The notes below the pieces were generated by a model that saw only the letters and a program-made list of their open reading frames with translations, was not told the DNA's origin and did not search any database. From contig JACOWC010000002.1 of the NCBI GenBank assembly GCA_016177005.1, positions 1-40,817 on the forward strand: 40,817 bases of DNA, read 5' to 3'. The position numbers and the translations under genes are program-made. Shown piece after piece: positions 1-8,292 of this stretch. How positions within the stretch are numbered: the first letter of the stretch is position 1; each line of letters opens with the position of its first letter. The DNA is from Methylocystis sp. (lineage in GTDB: Bacteria; Pseudomonadota; Alphaproteobacteria; Rhizobiales; Beijerinckiaceae).

Positions 1-681
1 GGTGGCGCCGGTGAAGGCGCCCTTCTCATGGCCGAAGAGAATCGATTCGACGAGATTGGCCGGCAGCGCGCCGCAGTTGACGGTGACGAAGGGCTTGCCC
101 TTGCGATCCGACGCGCCCTGAATGGCGCGGGCGACGATTTCCTTGCCGACGCCGGATTCGCCTTCAAGCAGCACGGGAATGGAAGAATGCGCGGCGCGCT
201 GGCCGAGCCTGATGACGCGCGCCATGTCGTCGCTGCGCGAGACGAGGTCCTTCAACGTCAGCGCGCCTTGCGCCCGACGGCTGATGCGGCGCACCTCGTC
301 GGCGAGCGCGTCGGCGGAGAGCGCGTTCTTGATCGAAATCTGCAGGCGCTCCGCGCCGACCGGCTTGACCACGAAATCATGGGCGCCGGCGCGCATCGCC
401 GAGATGACGGCCTCGATCGACCCATGGGCCGTTTGAACGATCACCGGAGTCGCCTGTTTCATGTCCCGCATGCGGGTGAGCACGCCCATGCCGTCGAGAT
501 CGGGCATCACGAGGTCCAAAATCAACAGCGCGACGGGCTTGGCGCCATGCTGGGTCAGCCGCGCGATCGCCTGTTCGCCGCCCTCGACGGTCTCGGCATC
601 GTAACCAAATCGCCGCGTCATAGCTTCCAGGAGACGACGCTGAACCGGATCGTCGTCGGCAATGAGAATGGTTGAGGTCAT
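1..681 (-). CDS. Sigma-54-dependent response regulator, NtrC family (C-terminus beyond window)
   Basis: The minus-strand frame is open from the ATG at 681 to the window edge, so about 227 N-terminal residues are visible. The ORF track misses it because there is no stop inside the window. A receiver domain comes first: acidic pocket near residues 9-11, phospho-acceptor Asp56 in LILDLVMPDLDG, Thr in VQTAHG and Lys in VVKPVG. A linker follows, then the start of the AAA+ sigma-54 interaction domain with Walker A GESGVGKE and the sigma-54-contacting loop GAFTGA at the very edge. By family it is phosphorylated by a sensor kinase and activates sigma-54 promoters; a Fis-type DNA-binding domain is expected but lies outside. 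No kinase gene is visible, so the stimulus is unknown. It is divergent from rdgB. Confidence 0.9.
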   Translation of the reverse strand, partial: MTSTILIADDDPVQRRLLEAMTRRFGYDAETVEGGEQAIARLTQHGAKPVALLILDLVMPDLDGMGVLTRMRDMKQATPVIVQTAHGSIEAVISAMRAGAHDFVVKPVGAERLQISIKNALSADALADEVRRISRRAQGALTLKDLVSRSDDMARVIRLGQRAAHSSIPVLLEGESGVGKEIVARAIQGASDRKGKPFVTVNCGALPANLVESILFGHEKGAFTGAT

Positions 682-845
682 TTCGTCCCTTGCGTTCCGG
701 GATAATTGGGCGGCAATGCGCCGCGTCAGGCCTGGCGCCTGCCGGAACCGTCTTCTTGGCTCCACAATCCTTGCCAAGCATAGTAAAGGCGGGGTTAACC
801 GCGCCAAGAGGAAGACTTTTTAGCGCCTTCCGTCCGCTCCTCCAA

Positions 846-874
846 GACCCCAATGGGAGACCCCAATGGGAGAC
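846..874. repeat. 13-bp perfect tandem duplication upstream of rdgB
   Basis: The unit gaccccaatggga occurs twice head to tail (846-858 and 859-871), followed by a further gac. It lies in the roughly 290-bp divergent region between the response regulator and rdgB. No factor known to me recognises this unit, and it could be a simple slippage duplication. Confidence 0.8.
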
Positions 875-969
875 GGACGCTTAGGGCGCGATTCGCGACG
901 GTTTCACGGAGAAATCTGCGCTATGGCGACGCCAGCCCGCGCGCTACAAGCCGGCGCGGAGGAAAGCTG

Positions 970-1569
970 ATGGATTCGCGCAAAATCGCCGGCACGCTCG
1001 TCATTGCAACGCACAATCCGGGAAAACTGTGGGAACTCAGGCAATTGCTCGAACCGCATGGCGTCGCGGCGGTCTCGGCCGGCGAACTCGGCCTTAAGGA
1101 GCCGGAGGAGACCGAAGAGACCTTCGCCGGCAATGCGCTGTTGAAGGCCCGCGCCGCCGCCATGGCCTCGGGATTCCCCGCTTTCGCCGACGACTCGGGA
1201 CTTTGCGTCGACGCGCTCGACGGCGCGCCCGGCGTCTATTCGGCGCGCTGGGCCGGCGAGGACCGCGACTTCAAGGCCGCCTGCGCGCGGGTCGAGCGCG
1301 AGCTTGCGGCGCGCGGCGCGAAGCCCCCTTACCGCGCCCATTTTACCTGCGCGCTCGCCGTCGTCTGGCCCGATGGCCATATCGAGCGGTTCGAGGGCCG
1401 AGTCGACGGCGTTCTCGTCTTTCCGCCCAAGGGCGAGAAGGGCTTCGGCTATGATCCGATCTTCAAGCCCGATGGCCTCGACAAGACCTTCGGCGAGATG
1501 ATGTCGGCGGAAAAACACGCCAGGGGTTCTCTCTGCGCCAAAGTCTTCCTGCTCGGGCACTTGGCGTAA
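970..1569 (+). CDS. rdgB: XTP/dITP diphosphatase, RdgB/HAM1 family
   Basis: This is the house-cleaning pyrophosphatase that hydrolyses XTP, dITP and ITP to monophosphates, keeping deaminated purines out of DNA and RNA; it is cytosolic. The 199-residue protein begins MDSRK and has the family N-terminal motif VIATHNPGK, the metal site ADDSGLCVDAL, PGVYSARWAG and GFGYDPIF. I chose the ATG at 970 rather than the upstream ORF start at 853 because GGAGGAAAG precedes it and the family begins just before the ATHNPGK strand. The odd part is the C-terminus. After SAEKHA the usual LSHR substrate-contact motif is missing and the tail reads RGSLCAKVF, so it is either divergent or altered by a small indel. 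Family assignment is firm; full activity is less so. Confidence 0.92.
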   Translation: MDSRKIAGTLVIATHNPGKLWELRQLLEPHGVAAVSAGELGLKEPEETEETFAGNALLKARAAAMASGFPAFADDSGLCVDALDGAPGVYSARWAGEDRDFKAACARVERELAARGAKPPYRAHFTCALAVVWPDGHIERFEGRVDGVLVFPPKGEKGFGYDPIFKPDGLDKTFGEMMSAEKHARGSLCAKVFLLGHLA

Positions 1570-1633
1570 CGCCACGCTCCAACTACCTTCTCATTAAAAA
1601 ACGCCGCCGCAGCGGAAATTAGAGGAACGCCCC

Positions 1634-3151
1634 ATGACCAAGCACGAAACTTTCGCCGCGCTCAAACCGCCATTCAAGCCGCGCTACGGCAATTTCATCA
1701 ATGGCGAATGGGCGGACGCGAAATCCGGCCGCGTCTTTGACAATATCTCGCCGATCACCGGCGGGAAAGTCTGCGAGGTCGCGCGCTCCGACAAGGACGA
1801 CATCGAAGCCGCGCTCGACGCCGCGCACGCCGCCAAGGACGCCTGGGGCAAGACGAGCCCGGCGGAACGCGCGCTCATCCTCAATCGCATCGCCGACGTG
1901 ATGGAGGCCAATCTCGGCCTGCTCGCCACGGCCGAGACCTGGGACAATGGCAAGCCGATCCGCGAGACGATGGCCGCCGACATTCCGCTCGCGATCGACC
2001 ACTTCCGCTATTTCGCCGGCGCCATCCGCGCCCAGGAAGGCGGCGTTTCCGAAATCGACCACGACACGATCGCCTATCATTTTCACGAACCGCTCGGCGT
2101 CGTCGGCCAGATCATCCCCTGGAACTTCCCGATCCTGATGGCGACGTGGAAGCTCGCGCCGGCGCTCGCCGCCGGCAATTGCGTCGTCATCAAGCCGGCC
2201 GAACAGACGCCCGCGAGCATTCTCGTCTGGGCCGAGCTTGTCGGCGCCCTTCTTCCCAAGGGCGTGCTCAACATCGTCAACGGCTTCGGCTTAGAGGCCG
2301 GCAAGCCGCTCGCCTCGTCGAGCCGCATCGCCAAAATCGCCTTCACCGGCGAGACGACGACCGGCCGGCTGATCATGCAATACGCCAGTCAGAACCTCAT
2401 TCCGGTGACGCTGGAGCTCGGCGGCAAATCCCCCAACATCTTCTTCGAGGACGTCGCACGCGAAGACGACGACTATCTCGACAAAGCGGTCGAAGGCTTC
2501 GTGATGTTTGCGCTCAATCAGGGCGAGGTCTGCACCTGTCCGAGCCGCGCGCTCGTGCATGAAAAGATATACGACCGCTTCATGGCGCGCGCGCTGAAAC
2601 GGGTCGGCGAGATCAAGCAGGGCAATCCGCTCGATCCCGAAACGATGATCGGCGCGCAGGCCTCCTCCGAACAGCTCGAAAAAATCCTGAGCTATATCGA
2701 CATCGGCAAGCAGGAGGGCGCGAAGGTGCTCGCCGGCGGCGAGCGCAACACGCTTGCGGGCGAACTCGCCGACGGCTTCTATGTGAAGCCGACAGTGCTC
2801 CAAGGCCACAACCGCATGCGGGTGTTCCAGGAGGAGATTTTCGGCCCCGTCGTGTCGGTCACGACCTTCAAGGACGACGAGGAGGCGCTCGCCATCGCCA
2901 ATGACACGCTCTACGGCCTTGGCGCGGGCGTGTGGAGCCGCGAGGCCAACCGCTGCTATCGCTTCGGCCGCGCCATTCAGGCCGGGCGCGTCTGGGTGAA
3001 CTGCTACCACGCCTATCCGGCGCACGCCGCCTTCGGCGGCTACAAGCAGTCCGGCATCGGCCGCGAGAATCATAAGATGATGCTCGATCATTATCAGCAG
3101 ACGAAGAACATGCTGGTGAGCTACAGCGAAAATAAGCTGGGGTTCTTTTAG
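1634..3151 (+). CDS. NAD(P)-dependent aldehyde dehydrogenase, AldB/AcoD/ExaC type
   Basis: A 505-residue ALDH-superfamily enzyme that oxidises aldehydes, acetaldehyde in characterised relatives, to the acid with NAD(P)+. Visible landmarks are the cofactor-binding PWNFP and KPAEQTP, the Rossmann stretch [11 protein letters not shown], the general-base Glu in LELGGKSPN, the nucleophilic Cys in [11 protein letters not shown] and the C-terminal EEIFGPV. Length and motifs match the AcoD/ExaC branch. A DUF779 gene follows about 150 bp downstream, the recurrent partner of this branch, which supports an acetaldehyde or short-chain aldehyde role. AGAGGAA precedes the ATG. Several ALDH subfamilies share these motifs, so the substrate is inferred. 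Confidence 0.92.
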   Translation: MTKHETFAALKPPFKPRYGNFINGEWADAKSGRVFDNISPITGGKVCEVARSDKDDIEAALDAAHAAKDAWGKTSPAERALILNRIADVMEANLGLLATAETWDNGKPIRETMAADIPLAIDHFRYFAGAIRAQEGGVSEIDHDTIAYHFHEPLGVVGQIIPWNFPILMATWKLAPALAAGNCVVIKPAEQTPASILVWAELVGALLPKGVLNIVNGFGLEAGKPLASSSRIAKIAFTGETTTGRLIMQYASQNLIPVTLELGGKSPNIFFEDVAREDDDYLDKAVEGFVMFALNQGEVCTCPSRALVHEKIYDRFMARALKRVGEIKQGNPLDPETMIGAQASSEQLEKILSYIDIGKQEGAKVLAGGERNTLAGELADGFYVKPTVLQGHNRMRVFQEEIFGPVVSVTTFKDDEEALAIANDTLYGLGAGVWSREANRCYRFGRAIQAGRVWVNCYHAYPAHAAFGGYKQSGIGRENHKMMLDHYQQTKNMLVSYSENKLGFF

Positions 3152-3176
3152 CCCCACCTTCGCGGTCATCGCCGCT

Positions 3177-3283
3177 GTCATTCCCGACAGGCCAAAGGCC
3201 TGATCGGGAATCTAGAGAGTTTTCGCGAATGGTGGATTTGCCCTAGATTCCCGATCGCGCGCGATGCGCGCGTCGGGAATGAC
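3177..3283. repeat. Dispersed palindromic repeat, GTCATTCCCG family, copy 1
   Basis: The element is bounded by gtcattcccgac and its inverse gtcgggaatgac. Inside are the hairpin aggccaaaggcct and a second inverted segment, gattcccgat with cgcgcgcgatgcgcgcg. A shorter relative lies at 40405-40488 in this window. It has the size and form of a REP/BIME-like element between an ALDH gene and its DUF779 partner, and may form a stable structure in their transcript. Confidence 0.8.
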
Positions 3284-3302
3284 GGGCGAGGGAGACCGCG
3301 CA

Positions 3303-3701
3303 TTGAAAGCAGAGCGACCTGCAAGAGTCCTCGCCACGCCTGCGGCGCTCGAACTGATCGAGCGGCTGCGCCGTGAACATGGCGACCTTCTCTTCCACCA
3401 GTCGGGCGGCTGCTGCGACGGCTCGGCGCCGATGTGCTATCCGCAAAGAGAGTTCCTTGTCGGCGATAGCGACGTGCTGCTGGGGGAAATCGGCGGCGCG
3501 CCTTTCTACATCGGCGCGGCGCAATTCGATTACTGGAAACATACGCAGCTTATCATTGATGTCGTTCCCGGACAGGGCGGCATGTTTTCGCTCGACAATG
3601 GCGCCGGCCTGCGATTCCTGACGCGCTCTCGGCTTTTTTCCGGCGCGGAGATGGCTTGCCTGACCTCCGCCGCGCCGGCGACCGCCGGTTCGCGCAATTG
3701 A
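3303..3701 (+). CDS. DUF779 domain protein
   Basis: A small cytosolic protein of about 132 residues whose conserved core HQSGGCCDGSAPMCYP is rich in Cys and could bind a metal. DUF779 genes repeatedly sit beside AcoD/ExaC-type aldehyde dehydrogenases, as here, but no biochemical role is established to my knowledge. The ORF track starts at an ATG at 3264. That ATG and the one at 3279 both lie inside the dispersed repeat and lack a ribosome site. I prefer TTG at 3303, preceded by AGGGAG eight bases away, and the family normally begins only a few residues before the ARVLATPAALELI helix. The start is therefore uncertain; the family call is not. Confidence 0.82.
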   Translation: MKAERPARVLATPAALELIERLRREHGDLLFHQSGGCCDGSAPMCYPQREFLVGDSDVLLGEIGGAPFYIGAAQFDYWKHTQLIIDVVPGQGGMFSLDNGAGLRFLTRSRLFSGAEMACLTSAAPATAGSRN

Positions 3702-3741
3702 CGGACGGCGCGACCTCGCCTCTGCCGACGGGACTTTGAGG

Positions 3742-3770
3742 TTGACACTGGCCGGCCGGGGCCGCATATG
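3742..3770 (+). promoter_or_regulatory. Putative sigma-70 promoter of tRNA-Tyr
   Basis: TTGACA at 3742-3747, a 17-base spacer and CATATG at 3765-3770 match the housekeeping promoter layout. The element lies about 50 bases before the tRNA 5' end. The -35 hexamer is perfect and the -10 is weak, which is common in alphaproteobacteria. Confidence 0.5.
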
Positions 3771-3821
3771 CCGCTTCGCCGGCCGCGCTCAACGCGGCCG
3801 CCGTCTCTTTGGCGAGACGAT

Positions 3822-3906
3822 GGGGGAATGTCCCGAGCGGCAAAGGGGGCGGACTGTAAATCCGCTGGCTAAGCCTTCGTAGGTTCGAGTCCTACTTCCC
3901 CCACCA
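3822..3906 (+). tRNA. tRNA-Tyr (anticodon GTA), CCA encoded
   Basis: The acceptor stem GGGGGAA pairs with TTCCCCC, followed by discriminator A and an encoded CCA. The anticodon stem-loop reads GCGGA-CTGTAAA-TCCGC, giving GTA. A long variable arm (CTGGCTAAGCCTTC region) marks it as a class II tRNA, as expected for bacterial Tyr, and the T loop is GTAGGTTCGAGTCCTAC. No integrase or duplicated 3' end was found nearby, so there is no sign that it serves as an attachment site. Confidence 0.97.
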
Positions 3907-4091
3907 TCGGCTGAGATCGCCTGTATCGAGGCGTCCGAGTTCCTCTGGGTCCGCGTTTCGAGTTTTTTGCCGCGCGCCGATTGCGGAACGCCAGCCGGCT
4001 GGCGCCTCGTTTCAATGCTCGCGCTTGCGCTGTCTTGTCCGCCGCAGCCGCCTTTGGCATGGTGCGCGGCCACGACTGGAGGGGAGCGCGC

Positions 4092-5189
4092 ATGACCGGG
4101 TTTTTCAGGACAATCGCCGCCGTGATTTTGTTTGGCGTCGGCTTCGCGAGCCAGGCCCTGGCGCATACTCCGGACATTTCGACCGGCAAAATCGTTCCCA
4201 AGGACAATCGCGTCTACGTCGTCGACGTCGGCTTTCTCGCCACCGACCTCGAACGGATGTTCCAGGATACGATGAGCGAACGCGCCGGCGTCGACCTTTC
4301 GCCTCCCGGCGCGCTTGAGGCGGAGATCGGCAAATTCGTCGAAAAACGGGTCGCGATGCGCGATGGGGCTGGCCGCGCCTGCGTCGCCAGCGTCGTGAAA
4401 TCCGGCGAAGACCCCACCAATCAGGACAGCGCGCTCATCGTCGTGCGCTTCGTTTGCGGCGCAACGGATGGCGCGCTGTTCTACGACGCGACAAAGCTCC
4501 TCGCCGCGCAAGGCGCGAAGGGAAAGCATCTGGTCACCCTCGAGGGAGGCGAAAACGCCGGCCAGACCATGCTGTACCCGGTCGATCCGCCGCTCGATCT
4601 GTCAAAGCCGATGGAAACGATGGCGCAGCTCATGTGGAAGTTTCTGGCGGCAGGCGTCGAACATATCGTCACCGGCTATGATCATCTGTGCTTCCTGTTC
4701 GCGCTCATCCTCTGGGCCACGCGCATCTGGCCGGTCGTCAAGATCGTCACCGCCTTCACCATTTCGCATTCGATCACGCTGTCGCTTGCGGCGCTCAACA
4801 TCTTTACCCTGCCCTCGACATTGGTCGAGTCGCTGATCGCCGCCTCGATCATCTTCGTCGCGGTGGAGAATTTCTTCTCGCGCGACGTCGACAACCGCTG
4901 GCGCAACACATTCTTCTTCGGCTTCATCCACGGTTTCGGCTTCGCCTCGGCGCTGACCGAGATGGGCGTGCCGCAAGGCGGCGTCGTGCCCGCGCTCGCC
5001 GCCTTCAACATCGGCGTCGAGCTTGGCCAGATCGCCATCGTCTTCGCGGTGATGCCGATCCTGTTCTTCATCGACCGGCAGACGGGCGGCAAGCGTAACG
5101 AAAAACTGGTTTATGTCGCGTCGGCGCTCATCGCGCTTGCGGGCGTTTATTGGCTCTTGGAGCGGATCGGTCTGCTGCCCGGAGGCTGA
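4092..5189 (+). CDS. HupE/UreJ-like membrane protein
   Basis: The protein has 365 residues. A Sec signal peptide (MTGFFRTIAAVILFGVGFASQALA, cleaved before HTPD) is followed by a periplasmic domain of roughly 150 residues. The C-terminal half is a set of membrane helices carrying the His-rich signatures EHIVTGYDHLCFLFAL, FTISHSITLSLA and GFIHGFGFASAL. These signatures are those of the HupE/UreJ family, whose founding members are linked to nickel supply for hydrogenase and urease. No hydrogenase, urease or cobalt gene is adjacent, so the cargo is unknown. The ATG at 4092 was chosen over 3981 because it gives a proper signal peptide and has GGAGGGGAG upstream. It is convergent with the next gene, stops two bases apart. 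Confidence 0.85.
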   Translation: MTGFFRTIAAVILFGVGFASQALAHTPDISTGKIVPKDNRVYVVDVGFLATDLERMFQDTMSERAGVDLSPPGALEAEIGKFVEKRVAMRDGAGRACVASVVKSGEDPTNQDSALIVVRFVCGATDGALFYDATKLLAAQGAKGKHLVTLEGGENAGQTMLYPVDPPLDLSKPMETMAQLMWKFLAAGVEHIVTGYDHLCFLFALILWATRIWPVVKIVTAFTISHSITLSLAALNIFTLPSTLVESLIAASIIFVAVENFFSRDVDNRWRNTFFFGFIHGFGFASALTEMGVPQGGVVPALAAFNIGVELGQIAIVFAVMPILFFIDRQTGGKRNEKLVYVASALIALAGVYWLLERIGLLPGG

Positions 5190-5191
5190 GC

Positions 5192-5974
5192 TCACGAGCA
5201 CACAATGAAGCCGGCGTCGCGCTTTTCGAGCCGAGGGCACCAGGCGCCGAGATTGACGACATAGGCGTCTCGCGCCGTACCGCTCAGCGCCTTGATCCTT
5301 GGCAGCGCCGCAGTCGCCGCTTCGAGCGTATCGAATTCGATGACGCTGCGATAGCGCCCGCGCTTCAAGCAGATATAGGCGTTGTCGAATCCTTGCGCGG
5401 TCGCCCGCTTCACCTCGGCGCGAGCGTCGTCCTCAGTGACGTCGGATCCAAAAATCACGATCCAACGCGAGTCGCCGCGCGCCGTGAGCTCCTTCGCCGA
5501 GGAGATGAGGGCGGCGTTCTGCGACAGCGCCTTAGCGGCCTGCGCCTGAAAATCAGCGGCCCGTTTCAGCGCATCGCCATTCTGCGCAAGGATGACGCGA
5601 ACGCCCTCATCCGTCATCGTAGGGCTCGCGGCCCCATTTGGTCCCGAGCGACCTTCGAACCCGCGAACAGACGCGCGCCGCCGCAGCTCGTCATTCTCCA
5701 CCACGAGGGTTTTAAGCTGCTGGTCAGACGCTGTAAGCTTCTGCGCAAGCTCGCGTTGCACGACTTGCGCTTCCTGCAGATCGCCGGCGACCGTCGCAAG
5801 AGCGGTCTTGCCTTTAAAGCCCCACAGATCGAATTCGGCGACGCCGATGCCGGTCAGGGCGTGATGCACGATCTGTGGAAAAACAAAAAGGGAAACGACG
5901 ATGAAGACGAGCGCCAGACTCTTAAGCAGCTCGAAGATCGATCTCCAAAGTTCGACAGTATCTTTTGCGGACAT
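5192..5974 (-). CDS. Membrane-anchored coiled-coil protein of unknown function
   Basis: 260 residues, family not recognised. One transmembrane segment near residues 18-40 (ALVFIVVSLFVFPQIV) is followed by a probable coiled coil (ATVAGDLQEAQVVQRELAQKL to about residue 100). After a linker, the C-terminal region of about 80 residues has alternating strands and helices (SRWIVIFGSDVTEDDARAEVKRA, then YICLKRGRYRSVIEF). That region is reminiscent of SPOR-type folds (residue spacing and secondary structure only), which bind denuded peptidoglycan. If so, it would be an inner-membrane protein with a periplasmic domain. AAGGAGCG stands upstream of the ATG. It is transcribed in the same direction as phaC, whose start lies about 2 kb further upstream. 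Confidence 0.75.
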   Translation of the reverse strand: MSAKDTVELWRSIFELLKSLALVFIVVSLFVFPQIVHHALTGIGVAEFDLWGFKGKTALATVAGDLQEAQVVQRELAQKLTASDQQLKTLVVENDELRRRASVRGFEGRSGPNGAASPTMTDEGVRVILAQNGDALKRAADFQAQAAKALSQNAALISSAKELTARGDSRWIVIFGSDVTEDDARAEVKRATAQGFDNAYICLKRGRYRSVIEFDTLEAATAALPRIKALSGTARDAYVVNLGAWCPRLEKRDAGFIVCS

Positions 5975-6045
5975 GCCGACGCTCCTTATTTAAATTCAAA
6001 TTGCTCCCCACCCCGAAGCTCATCCATTCATTCAAAGAAAACTAA

Positions 6046-8055
6046 TCAAGCCCTCACCCGCACATATTCGCCGGGCGCGTCGCAGACGATCTTGAGCTTG
6101 CCGCCGCCAGGCCGGCGCGCAGGGACTTTCCTCGGCGCCTGAGCCGTCACCCAGGCGAGCCAGTGCGGCCACCAGGAGCCCTTTGTCTCCTTCGCCTTCT
6201 TGAGCCAGTCCTCGAAGGCGCCCGTCGCGGGGCCGCCCGTCCAATACTGATATTTTTCCCTCGACGGCGGGTTGATGATCCCCGCGATATGGCCCGAGCC
6301 GCCCAGAACGAAGGTCACCTCGCCGCCGAAAAACTTCGCGCCGCGAAACACGGATTGAGCCGGCGCGATATGATCCTCCTTCGCTGCAATCTCAATGACG
6401 GGGATTTTGACCTGACGCAGATTGAGCGGCACGCCGTCGATGACCATCTCGCCGCGCGAGAGCCGATTTTCGAGATAGCAGCTGCGCAGATAAAAAGAGT
6501 GATTTGCCCGCGGGATGCGCGTCGAGTCGGAATTCCAATACAGAAGATCGAACGCCGCGGGCTCGACGCCCTTCATGTAGTTGTTGACGACATAATTCCA
6601 GATCAGTTCGTTCGGCCGCAGCATGTTGAAGGCGTTGGCCATCTTGACCCCTTCGAGATAGCCGGTGCGCGCCATGCTTTCGTCGAGCGCGGCAAGCCGC
6701 GCCTCGTCGACGAAAATCTGCAGATCGCCCGCGTCGGAAAAATCCACCTGGGTCGCAAAGAAGGTGACGCTGTCGATGCGATCGTCGCCGGTCGCGGCCA
6801 TATAGGCGAGCGTCAGCGCGAGCAGCGTGCCGCCGACGCAATAGCCTGCGGCCGTCACCTTGCGCTCGCCCGTCGCCTTCTCGATCACGTCGAGCGCGGT
6901 CAGCACGCCTTCGTGCATATAGGCCTCAAAACCCTTGGCGGCCTTGGTCTCGTCGGGATTGATCCAGGAGATGATGAAGACGGTGAAGCCCTGCTCGACC
7001 GCCCAGCGGACGAAGCTTTTCTCGGCGTTGAGATCGAGCACATAAAATTTATTGATCCAGGGCGGCGTAATCAGCAGCGGCCGCGCATAGACTTCCGCCG
7101 TGGTCGGCTCATATTGAATGAGCTCCATCACGTCATTACGCCAGATCACCTTGCCCGGCGTATTCGCCAAGTCGACGCCGAGTTCGAATTTCCAAGCCGC
7201 GCTTTGACGAATCTTCAGCACGCCGCCGCCTGCGGAGATGTCTTCGGCAAGCATCTTCAAGCCGCGAACAAGATTCTCGCCCTTGGCGTCGATTGTCGCA
7301 CGCAACAGTTCGGGGTTGGTCGGCACGAAATTCGATGGCGAAACCGCGCTCGAGATCAGCCGCGCGTAAAAGGCGGCCCTGGACTTTGTCTGCGGGTCGA
7401 GGCCCTCGGCCTTCTCGACCATGTCGCCGGCCCAGCGCGACGTGAGCAGATAGGATTGCCGCAACCAATCGAAAAACGGGTTCTCGTTCCATTCCGGCGC
7501 GGCGAATCGCTTGTCGGAGAAATCGGAAGGGACGATCGGGGCGACATCCTCCCCGCTGTAGCGGCGCATCGTCTGCCGCCAGATATCGCTGAGGCCGTCG
7601 TAAAGATCGGCCTGGGCCGCCGCAGCGCGCTCGGGCTTCGAGAGCCACCATTCAGCGACCGCGCCGAGAGTCTTTGTGGCGTCGGCGACGCTCGCGGCGA
7701 GTTCGCTGCGCGCTTCCCCGGGATTGGCGCCGCCGATCGCGGCGGCCAGCGCCTTGCGAATTTGGTCGACGAGTTCCGCCATGTTGTCGGCGATCGTTTC
7801 AAAGTCGAGACGGCCGAATGTCTCCACATTGGCGAGACTTGGCGCGCCCGCGCCATTGGGCTTCGCGGCGGGCGCCTTGCGCGCGGGCGCGCTCGATCCG
7901 GCAGGCTGCGCCGCCACAGGCTTTTTCCTACCCTTGCGCGGCGTCTTGTTCAGCGTCTTGCCTGGCGTCCCCGACTTGCCGCGCGAAGACGCCTTTTTCG
8001 CTGGCCCCGGTCGCGTTGGGCTGGCCGCGGGGTCCTGGTCCTCAGTCGCGCTCAT
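6046..8055 (-). CDS. phaC: Class I poly(3-hydroxyalkanoate) synthase
   Basis: This enzyme polymerises (R)-3-hydroxyacyl-CoA into PHA granules for carbon storage. The lipase-like box GYCVGGT places the nucleophilic Cys near residue 405. The catalytic Asp is in AAKEDHIAPAQS and the His in LGGSGHIAGIINPP. The PhaC N-terminal domain (PSDFSDKRFAAPEWNENPFFDWLRQSYLL) and conserved PPWINKFYVLDL are present, and no PhaE or PhaR subunit is needed for class I. At 669 residues it exceeds the usual 580-620 because of an N-terminal extension of about 75 residues rich in Lys, Ala and Pro. The start at 8055 keeps that extension; a downstream start would remove it, and the sequence alone does not settle the choice. 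Confidence 0.95.
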   Translation of the reverse strand: MSATEDQDPAASPTRPGPAKKASSRGKSGTPGKTLNKTPRKGRKKPVAAQPAGSSAPARKAPAAKPNGAGAPSLANVETFGRLDFETIADNMAELVDQIRKALAAAIGGANPGEARSELAASVADATKTLGAVAEWWLSKPERAAAAQADLYDGLSDIWRQTMRRYSGEDVAPIVPSDFSDKRFAAPEWNENPFFDWLRQSYLLTSRWAGDMVEKAEGLDPQTKSRAAFYARLISSAVSPSNFVPTNPELLRATIDAKGENLVRGLKMLAEDISAGGGVLKIRQSAAWKFELGVDLANTPGKVIWRNDVMELIQYEPTTAEVYARPLLITPPWINKFYVLDLNAEKSFVRWAVEQGFTVFIISWINPDETKAAKGFEAYMHEGVLTALDVIEKATGERKVTAAGYCVGGTLLALTLAYMAATGDDRIDSVTFFATQVDFSDAGDLQIFVDEARLAALDESMARTGYLEGVKMANAFNMLRPNELIWNYVVNNYMKGVEPAAFDLLYWNSDSTRIPRANHSFYLRSCYLENRLSRGEMVIDGVPLNLRQVKIPVIEIAAKEDHIAPAQSVFRGAKFFGGEVTFVLGGSGHIAGIINPPSREKYQYWTGGPATGAFEDWLKKAKETKGSWWPHWLAWVTAQAPRKVPARRPGGGKLKIVCDAPGEYVRVRA

Positions 8056-8292
8056 GCCCTTAACCCGCCTGTGTTCAAATGAGGGGCGCCGCCCCGTATC
8101 GCCGCGTCGTATTGGTCTAACAATTGCCCGCCGATGAGAAAAGCTCTACCGGTCCAACCGACAGAAGCTGCGTCTCAACGACATAAGCTCCAACTTTTAC
8201 AATGCAATATCGATCCTTCCGCGTCGAAACGCCCTTCTCGTGCGCGTAGGCGGCAAGGACGCACGCCGCCGAACAGAATTCCAGGATAAGCG

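Noticed and set aside
28-675. Plus-strand ORF of 215 residues
   Set aside because: It is the antisense shadow of the NtrC-type regulator, whose minus-strand frame shows receiver and Walker A motifs.
3822-3906. tRNA-Tyr as an integration site for an island
   Set aside because: No integrase, no duplicated tRNA 3' end, and the downstream genes have host-like composition.
6163-8082. Plus-strand ORF of 639 residues
   Set aside because: Antisense to phaC, rich in Arg/His/Asp with no domain; typical of the complementary frame in high-GC DNA.
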